The notes below the pieces were generated by a model. It saw nothing but the letters and a program-made list of their open reading frames with translations. It had not been told where the DNA came from and made no database searches. Positions 17,265 through 27,263 of a DNA stretch of 61,348 nucleotides are shown piece by piece. A program made the position numbers and the translations under genes. The stretch comes from a virus: IMG/VR virus record IMGVR_UViG_3300033141_003975, positions 1 through 61,348 of that record. One strand, written 5' to 3'. Within the stretch, counting starts at the first letter, position 1, and each line of letters opens with the position of its first letter.

Positions 17265-17621
17265 TTAGGCTAATCCCACTTCCACCCAACTCGACTCATT
17301 CCACACCAACAACTTATTCTCATCCTCAACCCACTTAATCAATCCGGCAAAGGGTGAAAGAAATGACCAAAGTCCGTTGTGGAAATAGGCAAGATCGTTA
17401 TCCAAGGCTCTCTCGCCCCAACCATCCGAACCACCACCACCAGAGGCTACAATATACAAATCCCCTTCTGCGGGTGACGTCGGAGGAGAAGTCCTCGTCC
17501 TGTTCTTCACGGGTGTTAATAGAAAAGCTGCAAGAACAAACAGATTGGTGTTGTAGTGCTGGTAAGCAGCTGTCGTGTTGGAGCTGAGTAATGAAAGGAA
17601 ACCGTCTGGTGTCCTAGCCAT
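17265..17621 (-). CDS. DUF2793-like tail protein
   Basis: This 118-residue protein has the layout of DUF2793 proteins: an N-terminal helix with NTTAAYQHYN, the strand PPTSPAEGDLYIVAS, a Gly-rich turn, and WSFLSPFAGLIKWVED followed by a W-containing end. These proteins sit beside tail-tip genes in gene transfer agents and siphoviruses. GGAGGTAATT ATG is a clear start and overlaps the end of the tip gene. Function is unknown beyond being a probable virion component. Confidence 0.55.
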   Translation of the reverse strand: MARTPDGFLSLLSSNTTAAYQHYNTNLFVLAAFLLTPVKNRTRTSPPTSPAEGDLYIVASGGGGSDGWGERALDNDLAYFHNGLWSFLSPFAGLIKWVEDENKLLVWNESSWVEVGLA

Positions 17622-17623
17622 AA

Positions 17624-20600
17624 TTACCTCCGACGTATGGCAAATGGGTACGCATCACTTCGTCTTACCAAGTTACGGATATAGGCATTCAGTGTGATGC
17701 CATAACCTTGTGACCAGAGATAGAGTTTGTTGGTATTCAGATTGTGAACTATGTCGTAGAAGCTCAATGCGAAGTGAACTGTCCCGCCCACGTTTCCCGT
17801 GTCCGTAATATCCACACGCCACACTTTCTCTTCACCATCCGCCGTACTATCTGCCGGCAATACCATCTCCACCCACAAATGCGAATCAGAATACCTTGTC
17901 TGAAACTCATGCCATATCTCCGCAGGGACATTTGCACTGGTGTCAATGTATATGTCGAAACCTTTCTGTGACCCTATTGCCAAATCCTCACTATACTCCC
18001 ATTCAACACTGATTGGCGGATAAGGCGATATTGTGTTTCCGTAAAACGTGTGGACAATCATTTTCACGATATCGAGGCTATCATCCCTATCCGTTATCTT
18101 GAGCCTCTGCGAGACGCCTATAACACTCCTGTCCATAGGCACCCAACCCACACGTATTTCCCCGTCATTGTCCCGCAAACAAAACACACTCTCCCCAACA
18201 AGATGATCGCCAGTTTTCGTATTGGTACCAAACATCCCCCGCCACAACTTCGACAAGGTATAGGTACCATCACCATTATCCTCCACCCTCTCAGCCTGTA
18301 TTATTTCCGTCCCGACCAAATAAACATTCGCTTTCTTCTCCAACTGTTCTTGGCCAGACACTGATCGCGGCTCAACCAGATCTGTCGTATTAGGCTTTAT
18401 CACAACATCATTAACTTCATCCACCACTTCGCATGTTTCAACATCATCAAGAGCTGTCTCTGCTCGGGCCAAGAACGTCCCGAGGGATTCAAACTCACAA
18501 ATCATCTGCCAGCCGTCTGTCGGAGACGGATTACTCAGACTTGTCTTCCATACTTGCGCTCCACCACCCAAACCCGCTTGAATGGCATCCGCATTAGGAC
18601 ACACTGCTATATACATTCCTGGCCTGCGCGGGTCTGTGTGCTCAGGTGCTATAGCGGGTATTTCTAATATGTGGAATTCACGAGTGGGAACCAGTAATTG
18701 TGTTTGGGTTCGTCCCGAGGGGATGATGCCGGAGCGGTCCGAGTTATACACGGTTGGGTGGTCTCTGGCAACTTTGAGCTCCAACCTCCCCGCCGGATCA
18801 TAATTCGTGCTCACGACACGCAATCTATACGTTTGTGAATTCACTTCCACTTCCAGAATATCTGAAGGTTCATACTGGATGAGCGTGGGTTTGAGATACA
18901 GCTTCGCCGTCCTGTTACTCACCCAGCGCTCGGAAAGCAAAGTATCGGCTATTTGTGCTGCCTTATCGTGTTCCAGAGCCAGGGGCAGATTGACCGTCTC
19001 TGTCGTGAAGGAAGTTGACAGACCCTGGTTGCGCTGAGCAGCTTGCGTGGCTGTTTGATAATCAGAATTAGGATCTATGTAGGCAACTTCAACACGGTAG
19101 GGCACCCCAACTTCTTCTCCCCCCGTGGTTGTAATCCAATCAACAAACTCATCATACTCTTTCATCTTGGCATAACCCAGATCCTCCTCAGTCAAGTGCC
19201 CATCTGCCTCAATCTTACCCCTTGACACAAACTTGATCTTATCCCCACTCTGGTAATAGTCGAAGAAATAAGCCTGTCTCAACATAGCCAGCGTATCATT
19301 GACACTCTCGCGGTATGTCAGCTTCATACCTTCGACTTCAATTGAACCAAGGTTGGACTCCGAAAAGTCCAAGTCACTTTCCGACAACCCCACACTCTCA
19401 CACAGATCCGTAATCACACGTTGTACCGTCGGTTTGTTACGAACAATGGTGAAGTTGTCCAAATAATAAACCGTATTCACTTTACTTCCGCCTACTTCCC
19501 CGCCAATCAACCAACAACGTCCTCCTATGCTTATTGACGCGGGATAGTCTGTGTAATTCGGAGGTGCGAATATGGTTGGGAGTTGTTCCCAAACATTTCC
19601 ATTCGTACTTACCCAAGTCTCGACCGAACCCTGCTCTCCGTTAATCACAGCCACCAGCTTCCCCTCAAAGACATCAGGGTTGGTCGGGTCGTACTCCCCA
19701 GTCGGTTCCGTAGCATAAGCAGCCACAACCCTCTTGCTCAAATCAGGCCCGAGGTTGGACGCATTATTGATATTCTCGGTACAGGGACTGAAACACCAGG
19801 TGTACCATTGCTGCATGGCCCCTACCGTATGTCCCTGCTGGACTATTCCGGGAACGGGTTTGTAAAGCTCAAAGGTATGAGTCTGTGTGCTCTCATCCCA
19901 GATGTGGTCTTTGATATTGTAGGGTTGGTCTTTGACGACAAGAAAGCCGCCGTTGTAGTAACCGGAAACCTCGACAAGGTCCTCATTCGCCTCAACTATA
20001 ACCGTATAAGTACCCCCATAGTAATCGTCCGTGTCGGTTGCAACAGTACCGGAATGCAAATTACCGTCAGCTGCGGTCACACCCAATCGCCAACACGCAT
20101 TGCTCTTGTTGTAATTATTCAGATTCAAACCACCAATACAATAAATAGCACCTTTATAACCTACAAGGAAATGATCCATGTAAGCATCAGATCCCCAGCA
20201 TTCTTCACTCCAACACGTTGCGCAAGAGGAATAACTTTCAGGTCCGATAGCTACAATCTGTAGCGTCCACAGATCAGTCTTGGGAATGGTGCTATTGTAT
20301 AAACCCCCACAGAAAATAATTGCACAGTCCGGCACCTGTCCAGCATAAAACCCTCCCATTTGTTTCGTAGGAACAATGCCTATTGCACCAAGACCCTCCC
20401 TGTTTTCGAGATCTGGGGCATCACCATAACTTGGTACATCGAGAAGGGGACATGTTTGAAGTAAAGGCCGCCAGGTCCCGCTGCTTTCATGGACATTAGC
20501 TATCATAGCATAACAAGAATGCTCTGAAGAACTCCATAGACAATCAGAACCACCAGGGAACATAACTATACTGTGACTGCCAGAAAGAGCTGCTGCCTTG

Positions 20601-21499
20601 ACATTACAACCACCCAGAGCCCATTTTTCATCAATAGCAATATCGTGACCCCAATGCCCGTCAGATGTCCGCGTCCAACATTCTTTAGAGTTATAGTCAG
20701 AGGCAGTCACCCCCCCAATAATCTTGAACCCACCCTCTTTTGGCACACACCCTGCTCTACTCACAAGCGTCCCAGGGAAGACATCATCAGCCAGTACCCA
20801 AGAAGCTGATGCATTTACATTTTCATTTGTCACCTCAAAGGTTGCGATAGGAATATGTGCACCATAATTCGTGATCCTGTACCCCCGCCCTCTGACGGTC
20901 AGATGTGCATCGCAGGAGTCTTTGCCGCTCTGGAATACGGCGTAGGCAATTCCAGGCTCAGTCGGTACAAACGCCTCCTCCTCTATGACTTTTATTACAG
21001 ACGAAGCCGGCTGCGTAGTCTTCCCCAAATAGACCATAATCGTGCCGTCGTTGTTGGGGAATCTGATGTAAGTCGGACTTTCCAAATCATCAGGAATACA
21101 GGTTGGACCTCGTGGATTATCCCTGTCATAAACAAGCTTCCCGTCCAACCAAATTCTCTTGACATCGCGGATAGGGCCTTTACATATTGCTACGGCCCAG
21201 CGCGTGTAATAATCCGTAGGATGAGATCCCCGCGAACGCTTTACTATATTCCCGCTCCACCATATAATCTTTCCTGCAACTCTCATCCTCCCCCACACCC
21301 TCGGAATATCCTCACCATAACTCCCACCAGGTGTGTATAAGTCTGCATTCAGGGAACTTGTCTTGGGCTTAGCCCCAGGAGTCGCAGCTACGCCGAGCAA
21401 AAACCCTGCCTGAATGGCCCACCAAGCGCCTCCGGTGAGGAAGCCCAGGACCAGAGCGCCAAAAATACCGCCCAATAATTTTCCAAACGAACTGCCCAT
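17624..21499 (-). CDS. tail tip / central fibre protein (GTA-type) with Kelch-like insertion
   Basis: The 1291-residue protein has hydrophobic N-terminal helices, then a tip domain (GEDIPRVWGRMRVAGKIIWW; KRIWLDGKLVYD). A Phage-tail_3-like region follows at about 690-900 (VNDTLAMLRQAYFFDYYQ, GDKIKFVSRGK). Between them, at about 215-685, lies an extra region with Kelch-like repeats (for example GAIYCIGGLNLNN and RCWLIGGEVGGSKVNTVYYL). A beta-propeller here would project from the tip. It is the J/GTA gp15 analogue that organises the tip and contacts the host. SD GGAG precedes ATG. Confidence 0.78.
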   Translation of the reverse strand: MGSSFGKLLGGIFGALVLGFLTGGAWWAIQAGFLLGVAATPGAKPKTSSLNADLYTPGGSYGEDIPRVWGRMRVAGKIIWWSGNIVKRSRGSHPTDYYTRWAVAICKGPIRDVKRIWLDGKLVYDRDNPRGPTCIPDDLESPTYIRFPNNDGTIMVYLGKTTQPASSVIKVIEEEAFVPTEPGIAYAVFQSGKDSCDAHLTVRGRGYRITNYGAHIPIATFEVTNENVNASASWVLADDVFPGTLVSRAGCVPKEGGFKIIGGVTASDYNSKECWTRTSDGHWGHDIAIDEKWALGGCNVKAAALSGSHSIVMFPGGSDCLWSSSEHSCYAMIANVHESSGTWRPLLQTCPLLDVPSYGDAPDLENREGLGAIGIVPTKQMGGFYAGQVPDCAIIFCGGLYNSTIPKTDLWTLQIVAIGPESYSSCATCWSEECWGSDAYMDHFLVGYKGAIYCIGGLNLNNYNKSNACWRLGVTAADGNLHSGTVATDTDDYYGGTYTVIVEANEDLVEVSGYYNGGFLVVKDQPYNIKDHIWDESTQTHTFELYKPVPGIVQQGHTVGAMQQWYTWCFSPCTENINNASNLGPDLSKRVVAAYATEPTGEYDPTNPDVFEGKLVAVINGEQGSVETWVSTNGNVWEQLPTIFAPPNYTDYPASISIGGRCWLIGGEVGGSKVNTVYYLDNFTIVRNKPTVQRVITDLCESVGLSESDLDFSESNLGSIEVEGMKLTYRESVNDTLAMLRQAYFFDYYQSGDKIKFVSRGKIEADGHLTEEDLGYAKMKEYDEFVDWITTTGGEEVGVPYRVEVAYIDPNSDYQTATQAAQRNQGLSTSFTTETVNLPLALEHDKAAQIADTLLSERWVSNRTAKLYLKPTLIQYEPSDILEVEVNSQTYRLRVVSTNYDPAGRLELKVARDHPTVYNSDRSGIIPSGRTQTQLLVPTREFHILEIPAIAPEHTDPRRPGMYIAVCPNADAIQAGLGGGAQVWKTSLSNPSPTDGWQMICEFESLGTFLARAETALDDVETCEVVDEVNDVVIKPNTTDLVEPRSVSGQEQLEKKANVYLVGTEIIQAERVEDNGDGTYTLSKLWRGMFGTNTKTGDHLVGESVFCLRDNDGEIRVGWVPMDRSVIGVSQRLKITDRDDSLDIVKMIVHTFYGNTISPYPPISVEWEYSEDLAIGSQKGFDIYIDTSANVPAEIWHEFQTRYSDSHLWVEMVLPADSTADGEEKVWRVDITDTGNVGGTVHFALSFYDIVHNLNTNKLYLWSQGYGITLNAYIRNLVRRSDAYPFAIRRR

Positions 21500-21502
21500 G
21501 AA

Positions 21503-22390
21503 TCAGACTCCGTATTGAAGTGTTACATCCATCCCTGGACAATAAAGTTCCCCATTGAACTTGCTCGTGTTGGCAAACTTTGTGGCACACGTGGACCAGG
21601 ATAAGTCACAACCAGCCTGTACGGTGAAAATGTCTCCAGCGGAAATTGGTGCCCGTGTTGGTGTCAGTAAATAGAAGGTATGGGTGGTCCCCGTGTGATT
21701 ATGCTCGGGTATTTCCATTGATTGCCCCGCATTATCCCCCGTATTCCACGTAACCTTCCCCATTGTGAAGAAATTATCAGTATCGGGGTTGCCTCCAATA
21801 CAAGTACCTATTTCGCTGTCGTCACAAGCAAACACCATACAAGCATCCGACCCTACTCCAGACACAGTCCCTGTCGTCGTATAATCCGACAAATCCACTC
21901 CGCAAATATCATCCCCCAACGAATTCCTGCACGTGGCCTGAATAATCTCCCCCACTTCCTGATCCAGTTTCTTGATTAGAGGTGCCACATCGAATGACAC
22001 TTCGTTATCCAATGCTTTCCAATTATCAACGTAGCCTTTGAAAAACACACCGGAGTTACAGTTTGCAGCATTGCTATAGTCCGCTAGCACCATTGTCACA
22101 TCCGCATCGGCAAACTTTCCGGCGAGGACATCGCTCAATACTATATCATCGGTATTGTAAGGGACCGTGACATTAAACCCCGCTGTCTTCTCGCTGGTAC
22201 TGGTCGTCGCCAACGTTGTCATTGTGATAGGCGGGTTACTCACATAGGTATCAGTACCAATGGTGATTGAGTTGTGGTACGTCGTATAGAGATGTTCGGT
22301 CAAATCTCTGCGCACTATTTTCACGCAGAGCGCAAGTGTCAATGCGTCATTCTCCAAGAAGGCAGTAAAAGCATCTGAAAAGGTTTTCAT
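21503..22390 (-). CDS. DUF2163-like tail protein (GTA gp14 type)
   Basis: This 295-residue protein matches the two-part DUF2163 / phage BR0599 layout. The N-terminal half contains YHNSITIGTDTYVSNPPI; the C-terminal half ends with the cysteine-rich signature AGCDLSWSTCATKFANTS followed by YCPGMD. In gene transfer agents this protein lies between the DUF2460 protein and the tip protein, as it does here. It is probably part of the tail tip hub, related to cell-wall-peptidase-associated proteins. It overlaps the upstream gene by ATGA. Confidence 0.75.
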   Translation of the reverse strand: MKTFSDAFTAFLENDALTLALCVKIVRRDLTEHLYTTYHNSITIGTDTYVSNPPITMTTLATTSTSEKTAGFNVTVPYNTDDIVLSDVLAGKFADADVTMVLADYSNAANCNSGVFFKGYVDNWKALDNEVSFDVAPLIKKLDQEVGEIIQATCRNSLGDDICGVDLSDYTTTGTVSGVGSDACMVFACDDSEIGTCIGGNPDTDNFFTMGKVTWNTGDNAGQSMEIPEHNHTGTTHTFYLLTPTRAPISAGDIFTVQAGCDLSWSTCATKFANTSKFNGELYCPGMDVTLQYGV

Positions 22391-23256
22391 TCTCTTACCT
22401 CAACAATTCGCGTATCACATTCGACAAATTCAATGTTTGAATAACGCGAGTCCAGCGCGTATTCCTCAAACTGTACCACTTTGTCGTATTGGAAAGATGC
22501 TCGCAGAAACTCCCCAGTTGATAATGAGGAGGATAAGGTCACGATACCTGTGTCGTAGTCCACGGTGTAATCGGTATCTTCGGTAAGTGCACTCCAGCTC
22601 CCGCTGCTGTATTTATCAACCAACACGGTCACATTACTTCCATCACGTCCTACTTGGGCAGGGTGTTTGACAGTGCGAGTTCGCTCAAACCACAAACTCC
22701 CTCCACCACCATAGTTATCAGGCACGGGTCTCGCATCAGTATCCACAGTCAGAATCGTAAGTCCCCCAGCGTAATCAACACTTGATAATAGATACCAACC
22801 AGCGCAGTTTCCCAGCATAACATCCGTCACCTCAAACAAATCTCCTGAGGAAAATAGCCAACTATAATCTCCCTCAATGGTAAATGTGTCTGTAGCCGCA
22901 TTGGAGGACTCAATCTCGAAACTCGCTCGGTAATCATCATAGCGTTTGAGCAACTGATACTCGTCATCCTCCGCAGGCCCAACCCCAAACACCTCATCCT
23001 CACCAATATAGTCATAGTAATCCATGAGGAAGAAGCTGTTGGTCGCGCCCTGTACCAGACGGAAGAATGCGTCCAGTTCTTGAAACTCAGCAAGCGTGAG
23101 TTTGTGTGCCAACTTCCACACACCAAGGGGCTCATCCCAGAACGCCGCAGCAATCCTATACCCACTCTTCCCCTCGCTCACATACCCCTCGAATGTCTCC
23201 TCCCTACGGAGCTTATACGTGATCTTTGACGGAAACCTCTTCTTTAACAAACTCAT
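22387..23256 (-). CDS. DUF2460-like distal tail protein
   Basis: The 289-residue protein starts with a pattern seen in DUF2460 (FPSKITYKLRREETFEGYV, then SGYRIAAAFWDEPLGVWKL). It continues with FFRLVQGATNSFFLMDYYDY, which is typical of the distal tail/hub component next to the tape measure in GTA-like tails. The C-terminal half holds a beta module ending in VVQFEEYALDSRYSNIEF. It is followed directly by the DUF2163-like gene. Confidence 0.72.
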   Translation of the reverse strand: MSLLKKRFPSKITYKLRREETFEGYVSEGKSGYRIAAAFWDEPLGVWKLAHKLTLAEFQELDAFFRLVQGATNSFFLMDYYDYIGEDEVFGVGPAEDDEYQLLKRYDDYRASFEIESSNAATDTFTIEGDYSWLFSSGDLFEVTDVMLGNCAGWYLLSSVDYAGGLTILTVDTDARPVPDNYGGGGSLWFERTRTVKHPAQVGRDGSNVTVLVDKYSSGSWSALTEDTDYTVDYDTGIVTLSSSLSTGEFLRASFQYDKVVQFEEYALDSRYSNIEFVECDTRIVEVRE

Positions 23257-23257
23257 T

Positions 23258-26200
23258 TCACACCCCTGCGAAAGCCTCCTGCATCTCTTGTTTCACGAAT
23301 GGTATATGACGACGGAAGCCTTTACCTGTAGCCGCACCAGGCGGCATGATGATATTCACGTTCTCGACCGTAACCGTCTTCCCGAAGTCAGACTCAATCC
23401 TCCCTGACACACGCGGCGTGAAGAGTTCCGGCCCCCTCTCCCCTACGATATAAGACAAACCCTTACGTACCGCACCCCCAGCCTGCCTAAACCCCCCGAA
23501 CCCTTCCGACATGACCCCTTGCAACCAAGAAGTCAGTGGTCCGGTAATCACCCCGCGCACGGCTACTCGTGTGAGGTCGGCAATGATGGCATCAATCAAG
23601 CCGGACCAGTTGAACTTCATCGTCTGAACCATTTGAACAAACGCATCCTCTATATTCTGAAATGTACTGGACAAGGCCGTGTACATATTCTGTGCGGCAT
23701 CCATCGCACTCTGAGCATAGTCCTGCATGGCCACAACCACTCCGGCAGTCCATTCCTTCGTGAGCATCATATTCTCACGCATGGCGTCCTGGATCTGCTC
23801 CTGAAGCATGGTCTGTAGTAACAAAAACTCTTCTTGCGTGATTTTGTTTTCTTCAGTAGCTTGCTTGAGTATTTTCAAGTCGGAGGTCAGTTGCTGCACA
23901 GATCGTATTTGTGCGGTATAATTCCTGAGGACATCAGCGGCATGCATCCGCTCCGCAGATTCCATCCACGCATCGAAAGCCTCTGCCATTCCTTCCAAGG
24001 GTTCCAAGGTCTCCCCGATCAATTTGTTGGAATATGCAGCTTCCATTGCAGAGACTTTCCACTGCTCCCATCCCTCGGATATAGCCCTGATGACAACCTC
24101 GGTCTGCTCCAGCTCCTTACGCAGATCATCTATACGCGACTCCCTCACCCACTCCTGCTGTTTCTTTATCAAGTCATCCACATAACCTGCGTATTCTTCG
24201 AGATGGGGACGGAGCTTCAAATCTTCGCCTATAACACCGAGGTCGTATAAAGACTCGTAAGCTTTCTGCGCTCCTTCATCCAACCCCGTCCATAATAAGT
24301 TTAGCTGGAAGTCCAGTTTCTTTACTTCATCTGTTATTTGGACAATTTCTTCAGGAAGGGCTTTGAATCCTTCCTCAGCTTCCTTAAATTTCTCTCGCGG
24401 AAAGAACTTCCCCGCAAGCAAGGCAGCAACTTGTCCACCACCATAATAAACAGCAGCTGCCCCAGATAATATCTTCGCGGCATCCTTAGGGCTGAGTTTC
24501 GCAAAAGACCCTGCCATAGTCTTTGCCAAATCCTTACGCTCGAAAGCATCCAGTATCTCGTTCTTGAGTCGACTGAATAAGCTATTGGGATCTCTCAGAC
24601 CAAGTATATCAGTAGTTATTCCCCCCCACATTGTATCAACTTCCTCAGCCCATTCCTGCAATGCGCCATAAAGCGACTTTTTGAGTTCATCTTTGTAAGC
24701 CGAAGCTGCCCCTGCAACCCTTGCCGCACGTCCTACAGTTCCCAATACAGGTATTTTATCAATAAAGGAAAGAATCCCTGATTCAGGCTTGGCCGCTGCT
24801 TCCGCGACCTCTGGGCGTTTGAGTAAATCAACAACAATCTTTAATACATCAGCAAGTAGTATAAATGACCGCGCGATAATTCTTACACTAGTAGCAAGGC
24901 CTGATACAAATTTATTAAGGCGTTCCCACATGTCTGTTAAAAGATCAGGAATTTCCTTCAGAAACTCCTTGAACTGCTTCCCCAACCAAGAAGGCACAGC
25001 CTTTGGTGCAATGCCAGTATAAAAATCAACAACAGCGTCCTTCACTGCAACAACCATATCCCGCAACTTTGACCAAATGGCAAGAATGAGCGAGCCTACA
25101 GTACCAACTCTCCCGCCTAAGTGAATCACGGTATCCCACTGAGATATGATATAAGCTGTGATTATCGAAATTAGAGAGCCAAGTCCTGAAAGCGGTGACC
25201 GGATAAAATCAACAATTACTTTCCTCAGCCCCACAGTCCATAGCTTCATTGACTTGAAAATTTTTGGTAAAAACCCCGTGTATAGGAATAAGAACGACAT
25301 CCCTACCATTTCAATGGCGTCCGCCAGTCGTTTGAAATAAGTCAATGTCCCTTCAGCTTTCAACTTCTCGGTCATCCCCGACCAGATCCTCAATATCCCT
25401 GTTATATGCCGAATAATCCCGCGCAGGAACTTACTCAACCCCCTATCCCCCACCTGCAATATAATCTCATTAAACACAGATGTCATCTCCTTAAATGCCC
25501 CCCACAGGTTATCGGTCATCCGCTTCATCATAGTCGCGGCTTGCCCTGACCCACGCCTAATTTCATCAAAAATATCCTTGATTTTCCCTTGCACACGGAC
25601 CAGGATCGCCGCAGCAGACGCCGCCCTGATATCCAACCCCCTGAACAAATACTTCACATCCACCTCACTCAGCTCCTGTATAGTTTTCAACAACCCCTGC
25701 TCCATAATATCAATGTCCTGCACGGTCTTCCCTGCCGTTGCAAGCGAGCGCTTCAACTCATCCGTATTGGACATAATCTTTGCCAGCACGGACCTCAACC
25801 CCGTACCAGCACGTTCCGCCCGCACACCGGCATCACCGAATGCTGCCAGAGTTGCCGTGACCAAACGGAAGTCCAGGCCCAACTGAGCCGCAACGGGCGC
25901 GGCATACGATAGGGCTTCCCCAAGCTGCTCTACTGTGGTGTTGGCGCTTGTAGCAGCCACAGCCAGGGCATCAGCTACAGCTGCTGTATCAGAAGCTTTC
26001 AAGCCAAAAGCCGTTACGACATTGGAGGCAATATCAGCCGCCTTCCCCAAATCTATCATGCCAACAGCCGCAAGCTGCAACATCCCTGGCATAGCCTGAA
26101 CAATCTCCGTCGTCTTATACCCCGCCATTGCCAACCAGCGCATACCCTCAGCGGCTTGCTGCGCGGAGAATACCGTTTGAGCTCCGAGCCTACGAGCTTC

Positions 26201-26470
26201 GTCTTCCAGCACCTTCATCTCTGCGGCAGTTGCCTTCGACACCGCCCCTACAACAGCCAAAGCCCGCTCAAAGTCAGCTATAGACCGCACTGCCGCCGTT
26301 ATGGCAATTCCCGACGCCAATCCCGAGAATGCCCCCGTTACAAGGTTCAGCGACCGCCTCATAGCCATAGACGTAGTATTGAGCTGCTTCCCCATTTTCC
26401 GCATCTCCCCATAGAACTGGGTTGTGCGGGCTACGAAGTCTACGAGTACGGTTCCAACCAGACCTTTCAT
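23258..26470 (-). CDS. tail tape measure protein (TP901 type)
   Basis: This 1070-residue protein is mostly helical. The TP901-family tape measure core lies at about 60-260: FERALAVVGAVSKA, QTVFSAQQAAEGMRWLAMAG and VTATLAAFGDAGVRAERAG. Hydrophobic segments in the middle (SFLFLYTGFLPKIF and GSLISIITAYIIS) are usual in tape measures. The length would predict a tail of roughly 150-170 nm using about 0.15 nm per residue; this is an estimate from general knowledge. The gene lies between chaperones and hub genes as expected. Confidence 0.88.
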   Translation of the reverse strand: MKGLVGTVLVDFVARTTQFYGEMRKMGKQLNTTSMAMRRSLNLVTGAFSGLASGIAITAAVRSIADFERALAVVGAVSKATAAEMKVLEDEARRLGAQTVFSAQQAAEGMRWLAMAGYKTTEIVQAMPGMLQLAAVGMIDLGKAADIASNVVTAFGLKASDTAAVADALAVAATSANTTVEQLGEALSYAAPVAAQLGLDFRLVTATLAAFGDAGVRAERAGTGLRSVLAKIMSNTDELKRSLATAGKTVQDIDIMEQGLLKTIQELSEVDVKYLFRGLDIRAASAAAILVRVQGKIKDIFDEIRRGSGQAATMMKRMTDNLWGAFKEMTSVFNEIILQVGDRGLSKFLRGIIRHITGILRIWSGMTEKLKAEGTLTYFKRLADAIEMVGMSFLFLYTGFLPKIFKSMKLWTVGLRKVIVDFIRSPLSGLGSLISIITAYIISQWDTVIHLGGRVGTVGSLILAIWSKLRDMVVAVKDAVVDFYTGIAPKAVPSWLGKQFKEFLKEIPDLLTDMWERLNKFVSGLATSVRIIARSFILLADVLKIVVDLLKRPEVAEAAAKPESGILSFIDKIPVLGTVGRAARVAGAASAYKDELKKSLYGALQEWAEEVDTMWGGITTDILGLRDPNSLFSRLKNEILDAFERKDLAKTMAGSFAKLSPKDAAKILSGAAAVYYGGGQVAALLAGKFFPREKFKEAEEGFKALPEEIVQITDEVKKLDFQLNLLWTGLDEGAQKAYESLYDLGVIGEDLKLRPHLEEYAGYVDDLIKKQQEWVRESRIDDLRKELEQTEVVIRAISEGWEQWKVSAMEAAYSNKLIGETLEPLEGMAEAFDAWMESAERMHAADVLRNYTAQIRSVQQLTSDLKILKQATEENKITQEEFLLLQTMLQEQIQDAMRENMMLTKEWTAGVVVAMQDYAQSAMDAAQNMYTALSSTFQNIEDAFVQMVQTMKFNWSGLIDAIIADLTRVAVRGVITGPLTSWLQGVMSEGFGGFRQAGGAVRKGLSYIVGERGPELFTPRVSGRIESDFGKTVTVENVNIIMPPGAATGKGFRRHIPFVKQEMQEAFAGV

Positions 26471-26898
26471 TATTTCATCCTTCGCAACTGTGGGGTGTTG
26501 GCGACCAACTTCTCCAACTTACTCTCTCGCTTCTTCTTCGGACTCTCCTTCATCTTCTTCTTGGACGCTCTTGTGATACCAAGAGAAGATTCCAGCTTCA
26601 CAGCCAGAAGCAAGTTTTGGTTGCGGATATTTACGGCTGGGTGTTGGATTGGAAAGCCCGTACGGGGGGATATTGTGATAAGACCTTCTTCGGCCAATAT
26701 CGTTTCACAATGCTCAGCTACTGCCAAACAGCGACAGTATTGGGCCAATACATGCCGCTCCAGGGGTAGCAAATTGGGGAGCTCAGCAACGTGTTCTTCA
26801 AACAGCTCCTGAGTCCGTTCTTGTGCGAATGCGTGTACAGTCTCCGGCTTAACATGCTCGTCTGCTACCGCATCCCGTGGTTTCAGCGACGTACCCAT
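26470..26898 (-). CDS. terS: small terminase subunit-like protein (P27 family)
   Basis: The 142-residue protein matches the P27 terminase small subunit pattern. It has LLPLERHVLAQYCRCLAVAE, then AEEGLITISPRTGFPIQHPA (Gly-x-hydrophobic, then HPA), then a helix AVKLESSLGITRASKKK, corresponding to the GLTPxSR-like end. It is followed by a Lys-rich tail. P27 proteins recognise the packaging site and load the HK97-type large terminase. Its place between the tail chaperones and the tape measure is unusual, about 9 kb from the large subunit. An alternative is a tail-assembly protein that resembles P27 by chance. Confidence 0.65.
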   Translation of the reverse strand: MGTSLKPRDAVADEHVKPETVHAFAQERTQELFEEHVAELPNLLPLERHVLAQYCRCLAVAEHCETILAEEGLITISPRTGFPIQHPAVNIRNQNLLLAVKLESSLGITRASKKKMKESPKKKRESKLEKLVANTPQLRRMK

Positions 26899-27263
26899 TA
26901 TACAACCTTCTCTCCACGGAACGGTTTTTGTGGTTCAGATGCTGTCTCCAGCATAGCGCGTATGTCTGCGATCTGCTTCTCAATCAAATCCTCCGAACTA
27001 TACTTCCATTCATCCTTCTCCCACTTCGGCATAAAGTCTTCCAGCTTCGGTGTGGTACCTTTCTTTGCATGGATACAGGCCAAGGTATAACATACCAATG
27101 CCGCGCCAATATCCTGTCGCATCAAACCAAAGGGATCAATCCTCTCGTACACGGCCCACTCGGACAATTCCTTACTGCTCATACTGTCGAGCAGTTGACT
27201 GATACTCATGCCGAGGGCAAGAGCTAGTCTGTGGAGGAATCGTCTCCAGTGGTTCCTTGCGAG
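26898..27263 (-). CDS. tail assembly chaperone, frameshift-extension part
   Basis: This -1 frame segment (121 aa) would be joined to the chaperone below by ribosomal slippage. Its sequence fits a gpT-like chaperone extension (DUF4035-like): HRLALALGMSISQLLDSM, then SSKELSEWAVYERIDPFG. The part before Met-27209 (WRRFLHRLALALG) looks conserved in this family. The ATG at 27209 has no SD (CTTGCCCTCGGC), so independent initiation is unlikely. The predicted fusion is 240 residues. Confidence 0.75.
   Translation of the reverse strand, partial: LARNHWRRFLHRLALALGMSISQLLDSMSSKELSEWAVYERIDPFGLMRQDIGAALVCYTLACIHAKKGTTPKLEDFMPKWEKDEWKYSSEDLIEKQIADIRAMLETASEPQKPFRGEKVV

Noticed and set aside
26898-27209. 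Independent 103-codon tail chaperone gene
   Set aside because: Its ATG lacks an SD and the conserved-looking sequence begins upstream of it; frameshift expression explains it better.
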